64,000 nt of DNA from Ctenosaura bakeri (taxonomy: Eukaryota; Chordata; Lepidosauria; Squamata; Iguanidae): contig CAOLHI010002547.1 of the NCBI GenBank assembly GCA_948474755.1, positions 62,001 to 126,000 of the forward strand, written 5' to 3'. Of this stretch, positions 9,781 through 21,655 are shown in pieces. Each line of letters starts with the position of its first letter. Within the stretch, counting starts at the first letter, position 1. The notes beneath the pieces were generated by a model, which saw only the letters and a list, made by a program, of their open reading frames with translations, had not been told where the DNA came from and searched no databases. Both the position numbers and the translations under genes were made by a program.

Positions 9781-12700
9781 ACCCCCAAACCCTTACAAGT
9801 CATTCTGGGAGTGAAAGTAAACCAGATTAAATTTTCTCTATTCCGTAATTGTAGCTTACTGATTTGTCTTACTGTTGCATAGATACCTCATGACTCCTTA
9901 TGTTAAACTATTTATCAGATATTACTACTACTACTACTGTAACTGTAATTGGAAGATCTAATGGACCTTAAATGTATTGGTTTTCTGGCTTGATGAAATG
10001 GCCAATGACATAATTACTTCCATTTTGTTTCTTTGTTTTACAATATGAATTAAACATGCATTTATAATGACAATAATGTATGTGCTTTGTGAATTAAATA
10101 AATGCATTTCTTGGAAGACCAACATAGCATATATAGATACATATATTGAAAAGCCAGTAATTTAAAAAAAATGAATGACACTATGAGAGATCAAACAAGA
10201 CACCTAGCAATAATTAGAGACAAATGGAGAATACATGGAGAGAAAATATTTTGCTGCCTAAGACACACAGAGACTTCAATGCAGATTATTACTCAGACTA
10301 TCATATTAACAAGAAAGGCAAAGGTGGGATTAAGATAGACTATTAAATAAGAAGGGAGATTGAAAAGGGAGGCTCCGAAAGATCAAATTGAGAGGACAAC
10401 AACTGCTTATCCCAAACCCTCACAATGGTCCTTTTGGTCTCCTACTAAAAGCTCTAGCAAACAAATAGATAACAGACTATATTTAATCTCTCCCTCAAAT
10501 GATCCCTCCCCATAACCACTGTGGTTGGAGAGTGTTGGTGAAATTCTTGCTACAGATAGCACGTTAGACCTGTCAGTGAGAAAAAGTTGGTTCTTTTGCT
10601 CCTCCTCTGTATCACCTACCTTGGCATTTTCCTTAATTTTTTTATGTTGGAGACGTAATGTTTGGCCCTCTCCTGATTATATTTATAATCCGCATCTCTG
10701 GATCAGTCTGAATGGCTTCAGACAGTGGTTTTCTCTTTCAGAACCAAACTGGATCAAGCTGATTTCACCCAGGGCTGGACAAATTGATCTGCACCAGCAT
10801 GATTCACTTCGTTGTCTGGGATTTAGCTGAACTGGCTGCACAGCATTTTCACAGTGTCAGACATTTTGTCTCAATGGAATCCATCACCAGGAGGAAAACA
10901 ATCTGCTGCACTCAAAATATACGGAAACATTTACACATACGCTAGTCAAATTTTCTGGGCCACTTTTGAAAGTAATGGTTGATGTTGAAATAAATGAACA
11001 TCTAAGAGATGGAGGGAAACACGTTTTTGCATACAGAAATGTGTACAAGTGCCTCTGCAACAGTGTGCCTTGAAAAAAATTGCGTATTATTTCATGTATT
11101 TTCAGCACATCTACTAGTCTGAAGACAAATTCTAGAAAGAGCACTCTGCAGACAACAGACTGGACCTGAACATCTGTCCAGCTGAAAAACATGCAGAAGG
11201 AATTCTGCTTGATTTGGGAATCACTAGGTAAAACACCAGAAGAATTTTGAGGAAAGTCTCACAACAAATCCCTTAATATAAGTTCCAGGATGCATACTGC
11301 AGTTTTCACAGAATTTTCACCCCCTGCCAAATCTGAAGTAAGTGTTACCTTAAGAGGTGGGGGACTCTGAGGACCACCCACAATGCCAGTGTCTTCTTAG
11401 AAATTTGGGGAATTATAGCTCAAAGGAGGCCTGTGAAAGGAGGGTAACAGTAGGGTCTTTTTTACTTATCTTATCTTCAGTCATTTACCTTTCAAACATT
11501 GACTACTTTCTTGTACAATAAATTGAATAGAAGAATAAGTTGGAAATAAAATAAGGCTGGTAAACATTATATATTCTCCTATGTATTAGGACGATCTTAT
11601 CAGTACTGATGTCATTTGAAAGTAAGGTTAGCAGGGCGGCAACTTCCTCTTAGTTACTCCCAGCTCGTCCCAGTTTCTCATGAGTTGGTGGTAAGTCTTT
11701 GTTTTGGCTTAGTTGTATTAAACCTCTTGTTGATTGTATTAATTTCTGCTTAAGTTCTTCTCTTTCTTCTATCTTTTTACTCCCAGGCAATGTTGTAAAG
11801 TATATATTGGAAATAAGTTTAAAATATGCTTTAAAAAGAGAAAAACAAAAGCAGTAGCTGCAGCACTCCTCCACATTGCTGACAAATGCAACCAAGGTTG
11901 ACTCCAAAGATAGTAAAAACAGTTGCTGCAAAACATCCAAAACAGTATAAAGTGGAGGAAGGAATGCTACACAGTCTGAAGTATAACAGCCTCTGAAAAG
12001 GCAAACAATCAAGGCAGAACGAAGACACAACAGGAATTTTTAAGAAAGACACTGGTACCAGAGAGTATTGAAAAGCCTCCTCTCATCGGAAAATGTGGCA
12101 GGAAAGATTGGATAGAGAGATTAGGGGTGAAGAGGGCAATAGTTACCAGTCCTGAAGAGAAAGATTGTGTTTGATAGCTTCTGAGGGTAGCACAGAACAA
12201 CACAGGCTGGGCACTACATCCAGTGTACCATTTGCTGGACTAAAGCTGGGTTTTATACACTTGATTTTCTACCCTGAAGGGGCTGCATGGACAAAGTGGT
12301 AATGGTTTCTCCAAGAACTGGTAAAGGAGTCCAGAAGGGGTTGACTGCCTTAACTCTTAGGTGATAAAACAGGGAGGGGAGTCACGAAAATCTCTTAATG
12401 TCTTGGTTGGGCAAGGGGTATAGGGAAGATTTCCAAAGAGTGAGATTAAGGGATGGTCCCTGATTTTTTTGCCTTCCAATGCATTTGAGCATACACAAAG
12501 CCTGAGATGTTGACAGGATTAGCATAGACTTTCTGGGTTTCCTGCTGAATCCTCTCTGAACGTATGACTTAACCATGTCTCAGGTCAGCTTGACCTAGCA
12601 TGTTTTCCAACCGTAAACATGTTTAATTATGAAAATAGCACATCCTGCTGAATGGGGTGTAGTGTGTGGTAACATTCCAGGTCCCATTCCAGGAGAAAGG

Positions 12701-14281
12701 TGGCATATGAATATACCAAATAAATAAATATTAAGTTTGGAAGGTCCTCTTCATTCCAGCAGTTTCAAGATTAAAAGAATTAAAGGAGGGTATTTTGGGA
12801 GGAGGCAGTAGGAAAATACCTTCCAGGGCTTTCACAGTTACTAATCTTCCTTTCTTGTTCAATCATATTTCATAAAATGTACAGGGATCAATGTGAGGTT
12901 TCTTATCATACACACATTTTGTACCATATTAAGCTGAACCACACAAATAAGTCCCTTTCAAAAGCCTTCTGAAGCTTTGAACTGTTCTGGCACAGTTTCT
13001 TTCCAAGATTCCACTGAATGTGATTGAAAGGAACAATAAAATAACCACAATAAATAAAAATAAACATTTACCTATTTGAGGCTTTTTTTAATTAGTGCAG
13101 ACTTTTCATGTGAGATGTTAATACCACAGATATGTGCCAGTCGCAAGATGTGTTTTTGGCCCTTATTTTGTGATTCAGAAAGCAACCCAGTTCAGCTTGG
13201 ACTGGAGCAAAGACTCTTTGTCTCACCACAGGTCTGATCCTAATCTCATTTTGGCAATCTAAATCTTTGTTCCTTTTGTTGTCTTTTGCTGGAAATGAAG
13301 GAAGTTTTATAGCACCGTTGTTGTTTTCTGCTATCAGCATTGCATTATAGGCACCTTAATCCCTTCTGAGGAGGATCAAGCCAATTCCAGAAAAATCGAT
13401 TCAAAGAACTTTCGGCAAGAGACATCCCCCGGATTTAGGGGTTTCCAAAATAAGATGCAATTATTCCCCCAGGGATTTCTGGGTAATTGTTATGGAGATA
13501 TCAAATAGGACAGAGGTTATCCAAGTTAAAAAAAAACCCTGAAAAAAGGCAAGATTGATGCAAAAAAAAATTTGGCGAAGGGGGGATTGGCAATGTCCAA
13601 ATTCATATGTCTGTGTGGGGATATGACTTGCTTCCCCTTATTCTCCTCCGTACATTTTTTAAAAGCAGTTTTATGAAAATGCAAATGTCACAGATGATTC
13701 CATAGCCAAGAAACTTGCAGAATATCAGAAGCATGGGGACAGAGATAGTAACGAAGAGTGAAAAAAACAGTTACAATTGGTTTCCTTGTTGTTGTTTTTT
13801 ATCACCTTCAACGGAAGGGACAGAAGGTAAAATGGCACAGGGATGGATGATGGATGTGGATGTGGCAGTGGGATAAGTGTAGTCTAGCATTTTCCAAGCA
13901 AGTACAAGATCTAAGCTGAGACAGACCTACCAAGGCACTTGTAATATTTCTTCTTTTGGGAGAGAGAACTAGCAAAGGGTGCTGAACACTGAATTAGCAA
14001 TCAAATGAGACATTCTAAAAAATCATTCACTATGGTTAAAAGCTAGAGCTATCAGTATCAAAATGCCACACTCTCTTCTTCCCTCCTTCCTCTCCCCACC
14101 ATTGTGTTTTCATTATATGGAGAGCTTGGGGAGAAATATATTGTTTTTGTTATCTTTGTGTCCCTCCAAACTGAAATTGCTAATCTGGAGCATTCAAAAT
14201 TTAGTCTGCGTCCACAGTTGAATAGTTCTGATCCAGTTCAGAAATTCCCTGGATCCACCCAAATTAGACCAAATTAAATTA
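9781..14281. other. Long unassigned stretch
   Basis: About 4.5 kb without a recognised gene. It contains a short (TAC)n at 9924-9940, the SINE-like tail at 12640-12740, and a patch of homopolymer runs at 13520-13590. Open frames reach 126 codons (11650-12030, minus) but show no domain. Confidence 0.5.
12640..12740 (+). mobile_element. SINE/LINE 3' tail fragment
   Basis: Reads GGAGAAAGGTGGCATATGAA then AAATAAATAAATA, the same tail type as at 1837-1917. Confidence 0.4.
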
Positions 14282-14377
14282 GGCCTTGAGGCCCCTCCCT
14301 AAACTGCAAACCCCATGATTCCATAGGATGATGAAAGTGGAATAATAGAACTGTAACAGTCTGGTGTGGAAATGGCC
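14282..14377. mobile_element. MITE family A, right half
   Basis: Contains CCCTCCCTAAACTGCAAACC, GGAATAATAGAACTGTAAC and the terminus GGTGTGGAAATGGCC followed by TAG. The left arm is lost, leaving at most a GGCC after TTA at the left edge. Confidence 0.75.
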
Positions 14378-16184
14378 TAGGACTCATTCCTTTTTGTCTT
14401 AAAATCCTAGAGAAGTGGGAGAGGGTTTTTCTTTCTGTTATGGATTATATTCTCTCTGGGGTATAATCTGTGAGATTGCTCAGTGGGGAGCTGCATGCTG
14501 ACAGAAGACAGGGCTGTATCCAACAACCATTCATGACAGAACCTAAAGTAAGTGAGGTCACTTGTTCTGCCCATGTCTTTTTACCTTTTTCACCCCATCC
14601 ATGGGGTTGCTAAAGGTGGGACATATTATTCTCGCCAAACATCTGAACTATTTCTTTGCATGTCATTTTTGAATTAGGCCAAGGGCTGCACAGAGCTCCC
14701 AACATTGTTTTAAAACTTCAAAAACTGTTGCCTTGGTCCATAGCTGTTAAGCCAGATTTGTAAACCCAATCAATATGTTAACTTGGACAGAGAAATGGTC
14801 AGTCCAAGCAAATGTGGAAAGTACTTGATGTTTCAGTGTTATATGTAGGAGTACATGTCCATATACAGTTATGACCTGAACTCAATTATTTTATTATTAG
14901 TATTAGTATCAGCAATATTTTCCTACCCACTTCTTTTTCTATAAACTGAGGTGAGAAACAACAAATAAGGCATATAGTACTATTTAAGAGTACAGAGAAC
15001 CAATTCATACTAAAATCAATATTTTTTTTTAAATCATTGATTTAAAAATCATCTGAGTATGCCTGCTGGAAAAGACTGGATATCCAGCTGACAAATCTCC
15101 TCAGGCAGGTCATTCCACAATCTGGGATGGCTGAAGAAGATGTTCTCTAGGTAACAGTTGGCCAACTAGCTTTAGCTGACTGAAGTCTATGTCCTGCAAA
15201 AAACCTGAGTGTTTGAGGTGCATTATATGGGAGAAGGTGCTCTTTAAATCAGCAGTTCTCTTGTCTTACAGGGATTTCCATTTTGAATATCACCAGTGTG
15301 CTATACGTAAACCTAAAAAACCTGTACTTACTAAAACATGCGGTTCTAAGAGCAAACCTGAGAATACTGAAGATGCCATTTACTTAAATGTGGAGTTAAT
15401 ACGTATGAGATAAAAGCTTTAAGATGAACCAAGGCTATGATTCCACAGAACTGCTATTAGTCTTATTTTGGAAAACACAGTCATACCTGTATCTAAAGAT
15501 ATATGGAATGGTAAAGTTAGAACTAGCATAAATGCAACTTTGTCAGTAAGAAACCAGAGGTTCATCAAGTTTTACCCTGCAGACAAGAGCAGCCAAGACA
15601 AACTTGCATAATCCATCTGCAAAATGTAGGTATCTGTGTGACCAAGATAGCTGCACACTTGAATCCAGTGCAAGTGTTTTAAACATAGGACTGATATATT
15701 AATGTAACATCTGTAAACTGGACATATTTTTCTATTTCATTGTTTATTAAGTATATATACTTAAATAGTATTTCCGCAATCCCCAAGAAAAGTCCCAATG
15801 ACAGACATGGTCAGGTTGAATAATTCTGCCATCTTATCTTATCAGCCCTCCATCTGCTTCTGACCAATAAACCAAGTTCTCAGCACTGCCGGCGTTAATG
15901 CATATGCCCTTATTTTCATCTCTATTTATTTATGAGTATTTCGAAACTGTCTACCTTTGAAGATTACAAAGTTGTGTGCAGCAGTCGTAAAACATATGAT
16001 TTAAATCTATACATAAAATCAATATACAATACCTACATTATACATAAAAGTAAAATACATGGTAGGCCAAACTACAAGGGGGAGGCTTACGCATGTTGTA
16101 AACATGCATTTAGAGGTAAGAACAGTCAGAGAATGTCTAAAAGCAGAAGAAAGCACATTCCTCATTGTGCCTGCCTGTATTTGT
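14378..16184. other. Unassigned DNA
   Basis: ATT-rich patch near 14886-14915. The 161-codon frame starting at 15932 runs out through the SINE that follows and is not a gene. Confidence 0.5.
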
Positions 16185-16415
16185 TGATGCTGAATTCCTT
16201 CAGGTTGTTTCCAACATTTGGCAAATCTAAGGTGATCTTATCATGGAGTTTTCTTGGCAAGATTTGTTCAGAGAGGGTTTGCTATTGCCTTCCACTGAGG
16301 CTGAGAGGGAGTGTGATTTACACAAGGTCACCCAGTGGGTTTCCATGGCCAAGTGTTGATTTGAATCCAAGTCTCCCAGAATCCCAGCCCAGCTATGAAA
16401 CCACTACATCCCATT
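16185..16415 (-). mobile_element. Sauria-type SINE
   Basis: Reading on the minus strand, the tRNA-like head is at the right (TAGTGGTTTCATAGCTGGGC) and the body contains TGGGTGACCTTGTG. The tail at the left retains AAGAAAACTCCATGATAAGA and a worn TTGAAGGAATTCAGCATCAA end. Confidence 0.85.
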
Positions 16416-17416
16416 AGCTATCCCCCTATCTTCGCAGAAAATTATTTGCTGCACAGAAAAGGCTGTTTCCTGTACAGAAAAAAAATGTTAAAAAAAAAAA
16501 ACCCACCTATGAATTTTTGTGCAGAACATGCCCCAAATGTTGAAGAGTCTCATCAGAGCAGGATTCTTTTCATCAGAGATTCCCAACACTCAAGTAATAC
16601 ATTTCTGGCCATTTTTCAAATACTTTCAAATATTCTTTCACTCCCTACACTAACACACCATAACACAATTCAAATACATACTCTCTCATCCACTCTCACA
16701 ATCATAATGCTACCATCAACCACTAATCATAGTGGCCACATTCCATCTGCTATAATATTCCATTTTCCAGTTAAAAACCATCTTGCAATTGAATGGTTCA
16801 CTAAAGCCTCATTCATTGTGTTTCACACCTAGACAACACAGGGATTGCTACATGGGTGGGACTTTATGTGAATTGCTGTCTTCATGTCCCAGTGTAATAT
16901 AGGATGGCAGCCATAAACACAGACGTCTTCCAAGGAAGTTGTATGTGAGAATTACTTTTACTGGCAGGCTACTTGGGAATTCAGTTAGTTATGCCATGCA
17001 TGGTTTGCAAAACTGAAGGGACAACATTATTGTGCATTAGATACTGTATACTACTGTTTGCAGGTTTTCCCACATATACTTTGTGCTTACTGCACTTTTC
17101 CCCAACATGCAAAATCAATGGAAACAAAAGAGTCATAGAAGTTTATACAGCAGGAATATTGAATAGCCACAACAGCTTCTATAGCAGGAAAAATCACCAT
17201 AACAGCAGTACAGCCATGTCAGCTTCACACCCTTTCTAATGTTCTGTTGAAACTGGATATGGCTCTGTAAGAAGGTAAAGCAAGTGAGCCATGCAGTAAA
17301 ACTGTCAAGCACATCTAGGGTACCAGGCCTGATGGCCATGCTGCCTGGTTTTCTCTTCCCCTACTATATCACCTCAGGAGCCCTTGTGGGCTGAGAGACA
17401 ATACAGAAATACTTCA
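16416..17416. other. Unassigned DNA
   Basis: A-runs at 16478-16502; CA/TC-rich stretch 16640-16720. No element identified. Confidence 0.5.
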
Positions 17417-17438
17417 GATAGATAGGTAGGTAGGTAGG

Positions 17439-17487
<49 letters not shown>
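17417..17487. repeat. (GATA)n / (GGTA)n microsatellite
   Basis: About 17 tetranucleotide units; the first few are TAGG variants, the rest pure TAGA. Confidence 0.95.
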
Positions 17488-17488
<1 letters not shown>

Positions 17489-18052
17489 CTTTAAATGATG
17501 CAATGGCTCACAGATGACAACAAGAGGCAAAGCAAAGCTGGATGGAGTTGGCTTCTTAGCAGACTCAGTGATGGACTTTTTTCTTAGCTATCGCTAAAAC
17601 TGAAAACAAATTGACTTCCTTGTGCTTATGATCCAGCCACCAGAGAGACTTTCATTCAAATCCATGGAAAATCAGAGTGCTGTTATGACGATAAAATAGG
17701 ACAGCCTTGCATACACTGCTTTGGTTTCCTTGGAGAAAAAGCTAGGATACAAATATAGTCAATATGTAATGTGCTACTGAGAATTTTAAAGGAACTTCAT
17801 ACCCTAGGGATGTGCAAAATCTCTCTCTTTATTTCCTCAGTTTTCTGTTTTGGTTCACCATACATATGTATGGGACATCAACAGAGTCTCCCAGAGTCTT
17901 CAATTAAAGAAAAAGAAACTTCAAGGAAGGTTCTACCTTCCCTGTTTTTAACACTCTCTTAAAAATTATATTATGCAGTATATTATTATAGCCTGAATCC
18001 TATTGTTAATGCTAACTAGAGTAAGCCTACTGAACCAAGGAAATTTGATATT
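17488..18052. other. Unassigned DNA
   Basis: Nothing recognised before the second CpG-rich element. Confidence 0.5.
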
Positions 18053-18611
18053 GGCCCTTTTCGCACGGGCCTTTTCTCGCGCGACAGCCCCGTGAGCCGA
18101 GTGGGAGCGTCGCTCCGCACAACGCACTCCCACTTCCGCCGGGCTCACGGGGCTGAAGCGGCGCGAGCGAGGGTTTTTTGATTTTCGCTTCGAAGCGAAA
18201 ATCACCCGCGCTCACGCAATGCTCCCGGCGCCCGCGCGCACTTACCTCTTGTGCGGAGCGTCGGGAGCCGGCCGGGTCGCGCTTCCTTCCCTCCGCCCCT
18301 GCGGAAGGAAGGGACGGGGCGGGGCGCTAGCGCGACGGATGCGACACATCCTGCTTCGCGCGCGGGGGGGCGGATGCGACAAGCGCCTTTCTCGCGCACG
18401 GGGGGGATGGAGGGGACAGGCTCCTTTCTCGCACGCACGGGGGGGAATGGACGGACGCACGAGCCGCCTCTGCCTCCGGGAGGCTGCTGCTTCCCCGCTC
18501 GTTCCTTCGCCTGCGGAAGGAAGGAGGGGGGAAGCGGCAGCCTCCCGGAGAAGGTTTCTTGCGCGAGCCGCCCTCCTCCGTCGTGCGAGCGCCGGCGCTG
18601 CGAAAAGGGCC
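18053..18611 (-). mobile_element. CpG-rich non-autonomous TIR DNA transposon, copy 2
   Basis: This 559-bp block starts GGCCCTTTTCGCACGGGCC and ends GCGCTGCGAAAAGGGCC, flanked on both sides by ATT (18050-18052, 18612-18614), a 3-bp target duplication. It is the reverse complement of copy 1 with high similarity over the whole length, including the palindrome and the paired AGCCCCGTGAGCC / GGCTCACGGGGCT arms. In-frame differences are mainly length changes in CG-rich tracts. Long overlapping frames on both strands (up to 155 codons) are by-products of base composition. It inserted at, or next to, the tail end of a Sauria SINE. Confidence 0.85.
18180..18203. repeat. 24-bp perfect palindrome inside CpG-rich element copy 2
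   Basis: Same self-complementary block as in copy 1 (centre TTCGAA), unchanged. Confidence 0.9.
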
Positions 18612-18745
18612 ATTGTGTGCCTTCATATTATTTCTGACTTATGGCAACCTCTAAGGCAAACCTGTCAAGAGGTTTTCTGGGCCTGAAAGTGTGTAACTCT
18701 CTGGTCTGCAGGTAATGTTCAATGCTCAAACTACTACATCAGTTT
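18612..18745 (-). mobile_element. Sauria-type SINE, internally deleted
   Basis: Tail at the left (TGTGTGCCTTCATATTATTT, TCTGACTTATGGCAACC) and worn head at the right (ATGCTCAAACTACTACATCA). The middle is missing, giving about 130 bp. Confidence 0.75.
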
Positions 18746-20132
18746 GGATCTCAATTAAATTTACCTGTGTGTTGATTCACCGTACAACAGTTGATTCAGT
18801 AAGCGTACTCTGTTTGGAATTAACCAATATGATCTGGCCAAGAGGAAACACAGTTGGATTTTTATGCCTCACGTGGAAGAGAACTACCATGACAAGACTG
18901 TTGGGAAGGGTACACATTACTTGGGAATTGAAGTGCTAGTTGGCACTTTCTAGAAACACCTGGGACCAAAACAGAGCCTGACCCCTCCAGGGGGAATCTA
19001 CATGGTCTGGACAAGACAGATCCAAAAGCTGCTTAGATTGCTTAGCAATTCCCAAGACCCTGGGGCCTGAAGATAAAGCAAGCCAGGGACCTTCATCCTT
19101 GACATAGTGGAAAGATCTGCCAGAAGATGTCTCAGGAGTAAGCTGTCGTCACAGTATCAAGTATGTGAAGGAGCCATCTAACTGCATGCTATATCTCAGC
19201 AGACATTGCTGAGAACACCTGTTTCTCTCATATAGTTCCCTGCCTTGAATTCCTATTTGCTTGATATCCCAGCAACCTGACCTTGGCATGCACCGCTGAC
19301 TTCTCCTGCCCAATTGCTCTGTTACTTAACCTCAGGTTCTGTTTTTTCCTGTTTACTTTGCCTACTACTTTGAATTATTCTGCTATTGCTGACTCTGTGC
19401 AGTGACCCCAGTCTAACTTTGACTTCCCCTCTTGACACTCTAGTGGGACTGCTTCCTTGGCCCTAGTGGGTCCCAAATCAGGACAGATGTGTAGACATAT
19501 AAGAGGGTACATTCATTTTTGCAACAGTGAAAGGAACCAATGTAACTTGGAGGCTGAACTCACTTTAATCCAGGAATAACACTCAGAAGAGAAACGCCAA
19601 GTTGTTTCCACATACTGGCCAGAGAAGAAGTAGCTGTGCAGACTCATTTTCCCCTTGCAAGACAGAGAAAGAACGAGCTCCAACTGTCTTGTTCTTTTGG
19701 GACTCTAGAAGCCACTGGAAAGAATATTATGCACCACACATTGGCCAAAGGAACAAGAGCCACCAATTGCTATTCAAGCAAGCACATCAGTAAAGGAAAA
19801 TCAATGCGACCCAGCTGTATTTAACTCCACTTTTGTAGCTTACAACCTTCTTCTAGCCCTGAAAAACTGACCTCAGTTCTCTCTCTTTCCCTCTGCTCCA
19901 CATCCCTTGTGTCTCTTGCCCTTTCAGTTTGCAAACCTGATGACAGGGCTTTTCTCTCTTTTTCTTATATATGGGAGCCACTTATGGAGACAAAAAGTGC
20001 CCTCAAACCATTTTTTCTCGCCTTCATACCAAGGAAGGGTTTCCCTCTTGCATGCACTGTTAGTTAGTGGGGGAAGAGGGCTGAAAAATGGCTGTACGTA
20101 GTAGCCTACACTATCTCAATACCATATACACA
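18746..20132. other. Unassigned DNA
   Basis: No repeat termini or coding domain seen. Confidence 0.5.
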
Positions 20133-20490
20133 CTAGTATATTTACCTGGCATTGCCCAGGATTTTATTTTTTCATAGGTGATACTTGTTAGAAAGATTTG
20201 AGATCCTGTGTCTCTAACTCCCCAAACTGTCTTGTCCTGTATCTCTAACTTTCCCTGATATTCCCCAAACCAATCTGTATTCAGAGTTATTAACATACAG
20301 AGGTTAGTCTCCTGGGGGAATACACTGCCTTCCTCCTTGCTGCTAGGCCTCATCTCCTTAGCATCCAGCCTATTCAAGACAGACACAGTTGACTGAGGGC
20401 AAGAGCTCTCTGGATGAGAATTCTAAAGGCCTCTCCCTAAACTGCCAACCCCAGGATTCCACAGAATCTTCACAGGCAGCCAATCATATG
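20133..20490 (-). mobile_element. Non-autonomous Helitron-like element, copy 1 (5' part damaged)
   Basis: On the minus strand it ends ...GGTAAATATACTAG before T, as in the other copies, preceded by TGAAAAAATAAAATCCTGGG. Its body contains TCCCCAAACTGTCTTGTCC and TTCAGAGTTATTAACAT (plus-strand text), both shared with copies at 37973-38396 and 39670-40159. The 5' end with TCTAATATATAAAAG is lost. Bases 20402-20469 match the arm of MITE A. Confidence 0.7.
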
Positions 20491-21471
20491 CTCATTGTTG
20501 CCTGTTTCTATACACTGGTTGCTTTCTCACAGCTACAGGATCCAAAACACACTCCCTTCCCATGCATGCCAGGAGAAAACCCATCCCAGGACCAATAATG
20601 CCAAAGACATTCCCAACTGTTCTTTCATGTTATTGGCAGCTTACCTACTCTAGGCATGTGCCTGCACCCTTGTCAGTGGTCGAAGTCCATGAGATACAGT
20701 TTGGAGCTGAAAGAACAATGGGATGCCACCTAGCAGAGTTGCAAGGTCAGGAAAAACACTACTGACAACACTCCAGGTCCAGTGAACGGACTCATATCTT
20801 CCAAAATTATTTCAAAGATGGTCACTGACAGAGTGATTTTGCAATATAGTAGCTAAGAGTGCAGGTTCCCAGTGCAGATTTTCCTTATACCACATCCAAA
20901 ACTAGATGGTCCACCTGGACAAACCATTCCCCCTCAACCTTTGATGGCCTGGCAGTGTTCATATGAGGATTCTTGGCTTCATACATTCAAAGACATAGCC
21001 GTGTTAGTTTAGATCAGTATTCAAAAGAGATCTTGCAGCATCTTTAAAACTAATATACACATAATCTCCTTCATATACATTAATTAATATGTTGATTTGA
21101 CTTGTTTTTGGCATTGTATTTATTTTAAATATATGTTGAAAAAGTTCAAAAAATTGTTGATGGTATCTATCTCTTTTTTCAATGTTCCCAGCTGAATTGT
21201 AGATCATTTTATTTTTTTTTTAAAAAAATTAAAACCCTGAAACAATTAATAATATGTAAGCATATACAAAGGTTGCTCTCATAAAATAAAAGGTGTATCA
21301 TAGGGTTGGATCAAAACTTTGCATTCAGTAATAGGAAGACTCTTATGGACTATGAAAAGCTCAGATAGCTAAGCCAACAAAAATGTGAAAGGAGTTCTTT
21401 AGCTAGATTGGCTGGGAATGTCTTAAGAGTGAATGTATGATAACAGAAACTAATTGATGCTTTATCGGTTA
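20491..21471. other. Unassigned DNA
   Basis: T10/A7 run near 21212-21230; otherwise nothing recognised. Confidence 0.5.
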
Positions 21472-21655
21472 TTGTCATGTGCTTTCAAGTCATTTCTGAC
21501 TTATGGTGACCCAAAGATGAACCTATCATGGGATTTTCTGGGGCTGAGCAGGTGTGATGTGCCCAAAGTAACCCATGGTTTTCCATAGCTGTGTAGGGAA
21601 TTGAACCCTATTTTCCAGGATTGTAGTCCAATGCTCAAACCACTGCACAACACTG
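21472..21655 (-). mobile_element. Sauria-type SINE
   Basis: Plus-strand text GCTTTCAAGTCATTTCTGAC TTATGG is the inverted tail; GGGAATTGAACCC at about 21597 is the inverted B box; head ends near CCACTGCACAACACTGG. About 40 bp is missing from the middle. Confidence 0.88.

Noticed and set aside
15932..16417. 161-codon open frame
   Set aside because: Its last part runs through an inverted Sauria SINE and the first part has no recognisable feature.
18219..18686. 155-codon open frame rich in Arg, Gly and Ala
   Set aside because: Lies in the CpG-rich transposon and continues into the neighbouring SINE; composition artefact.
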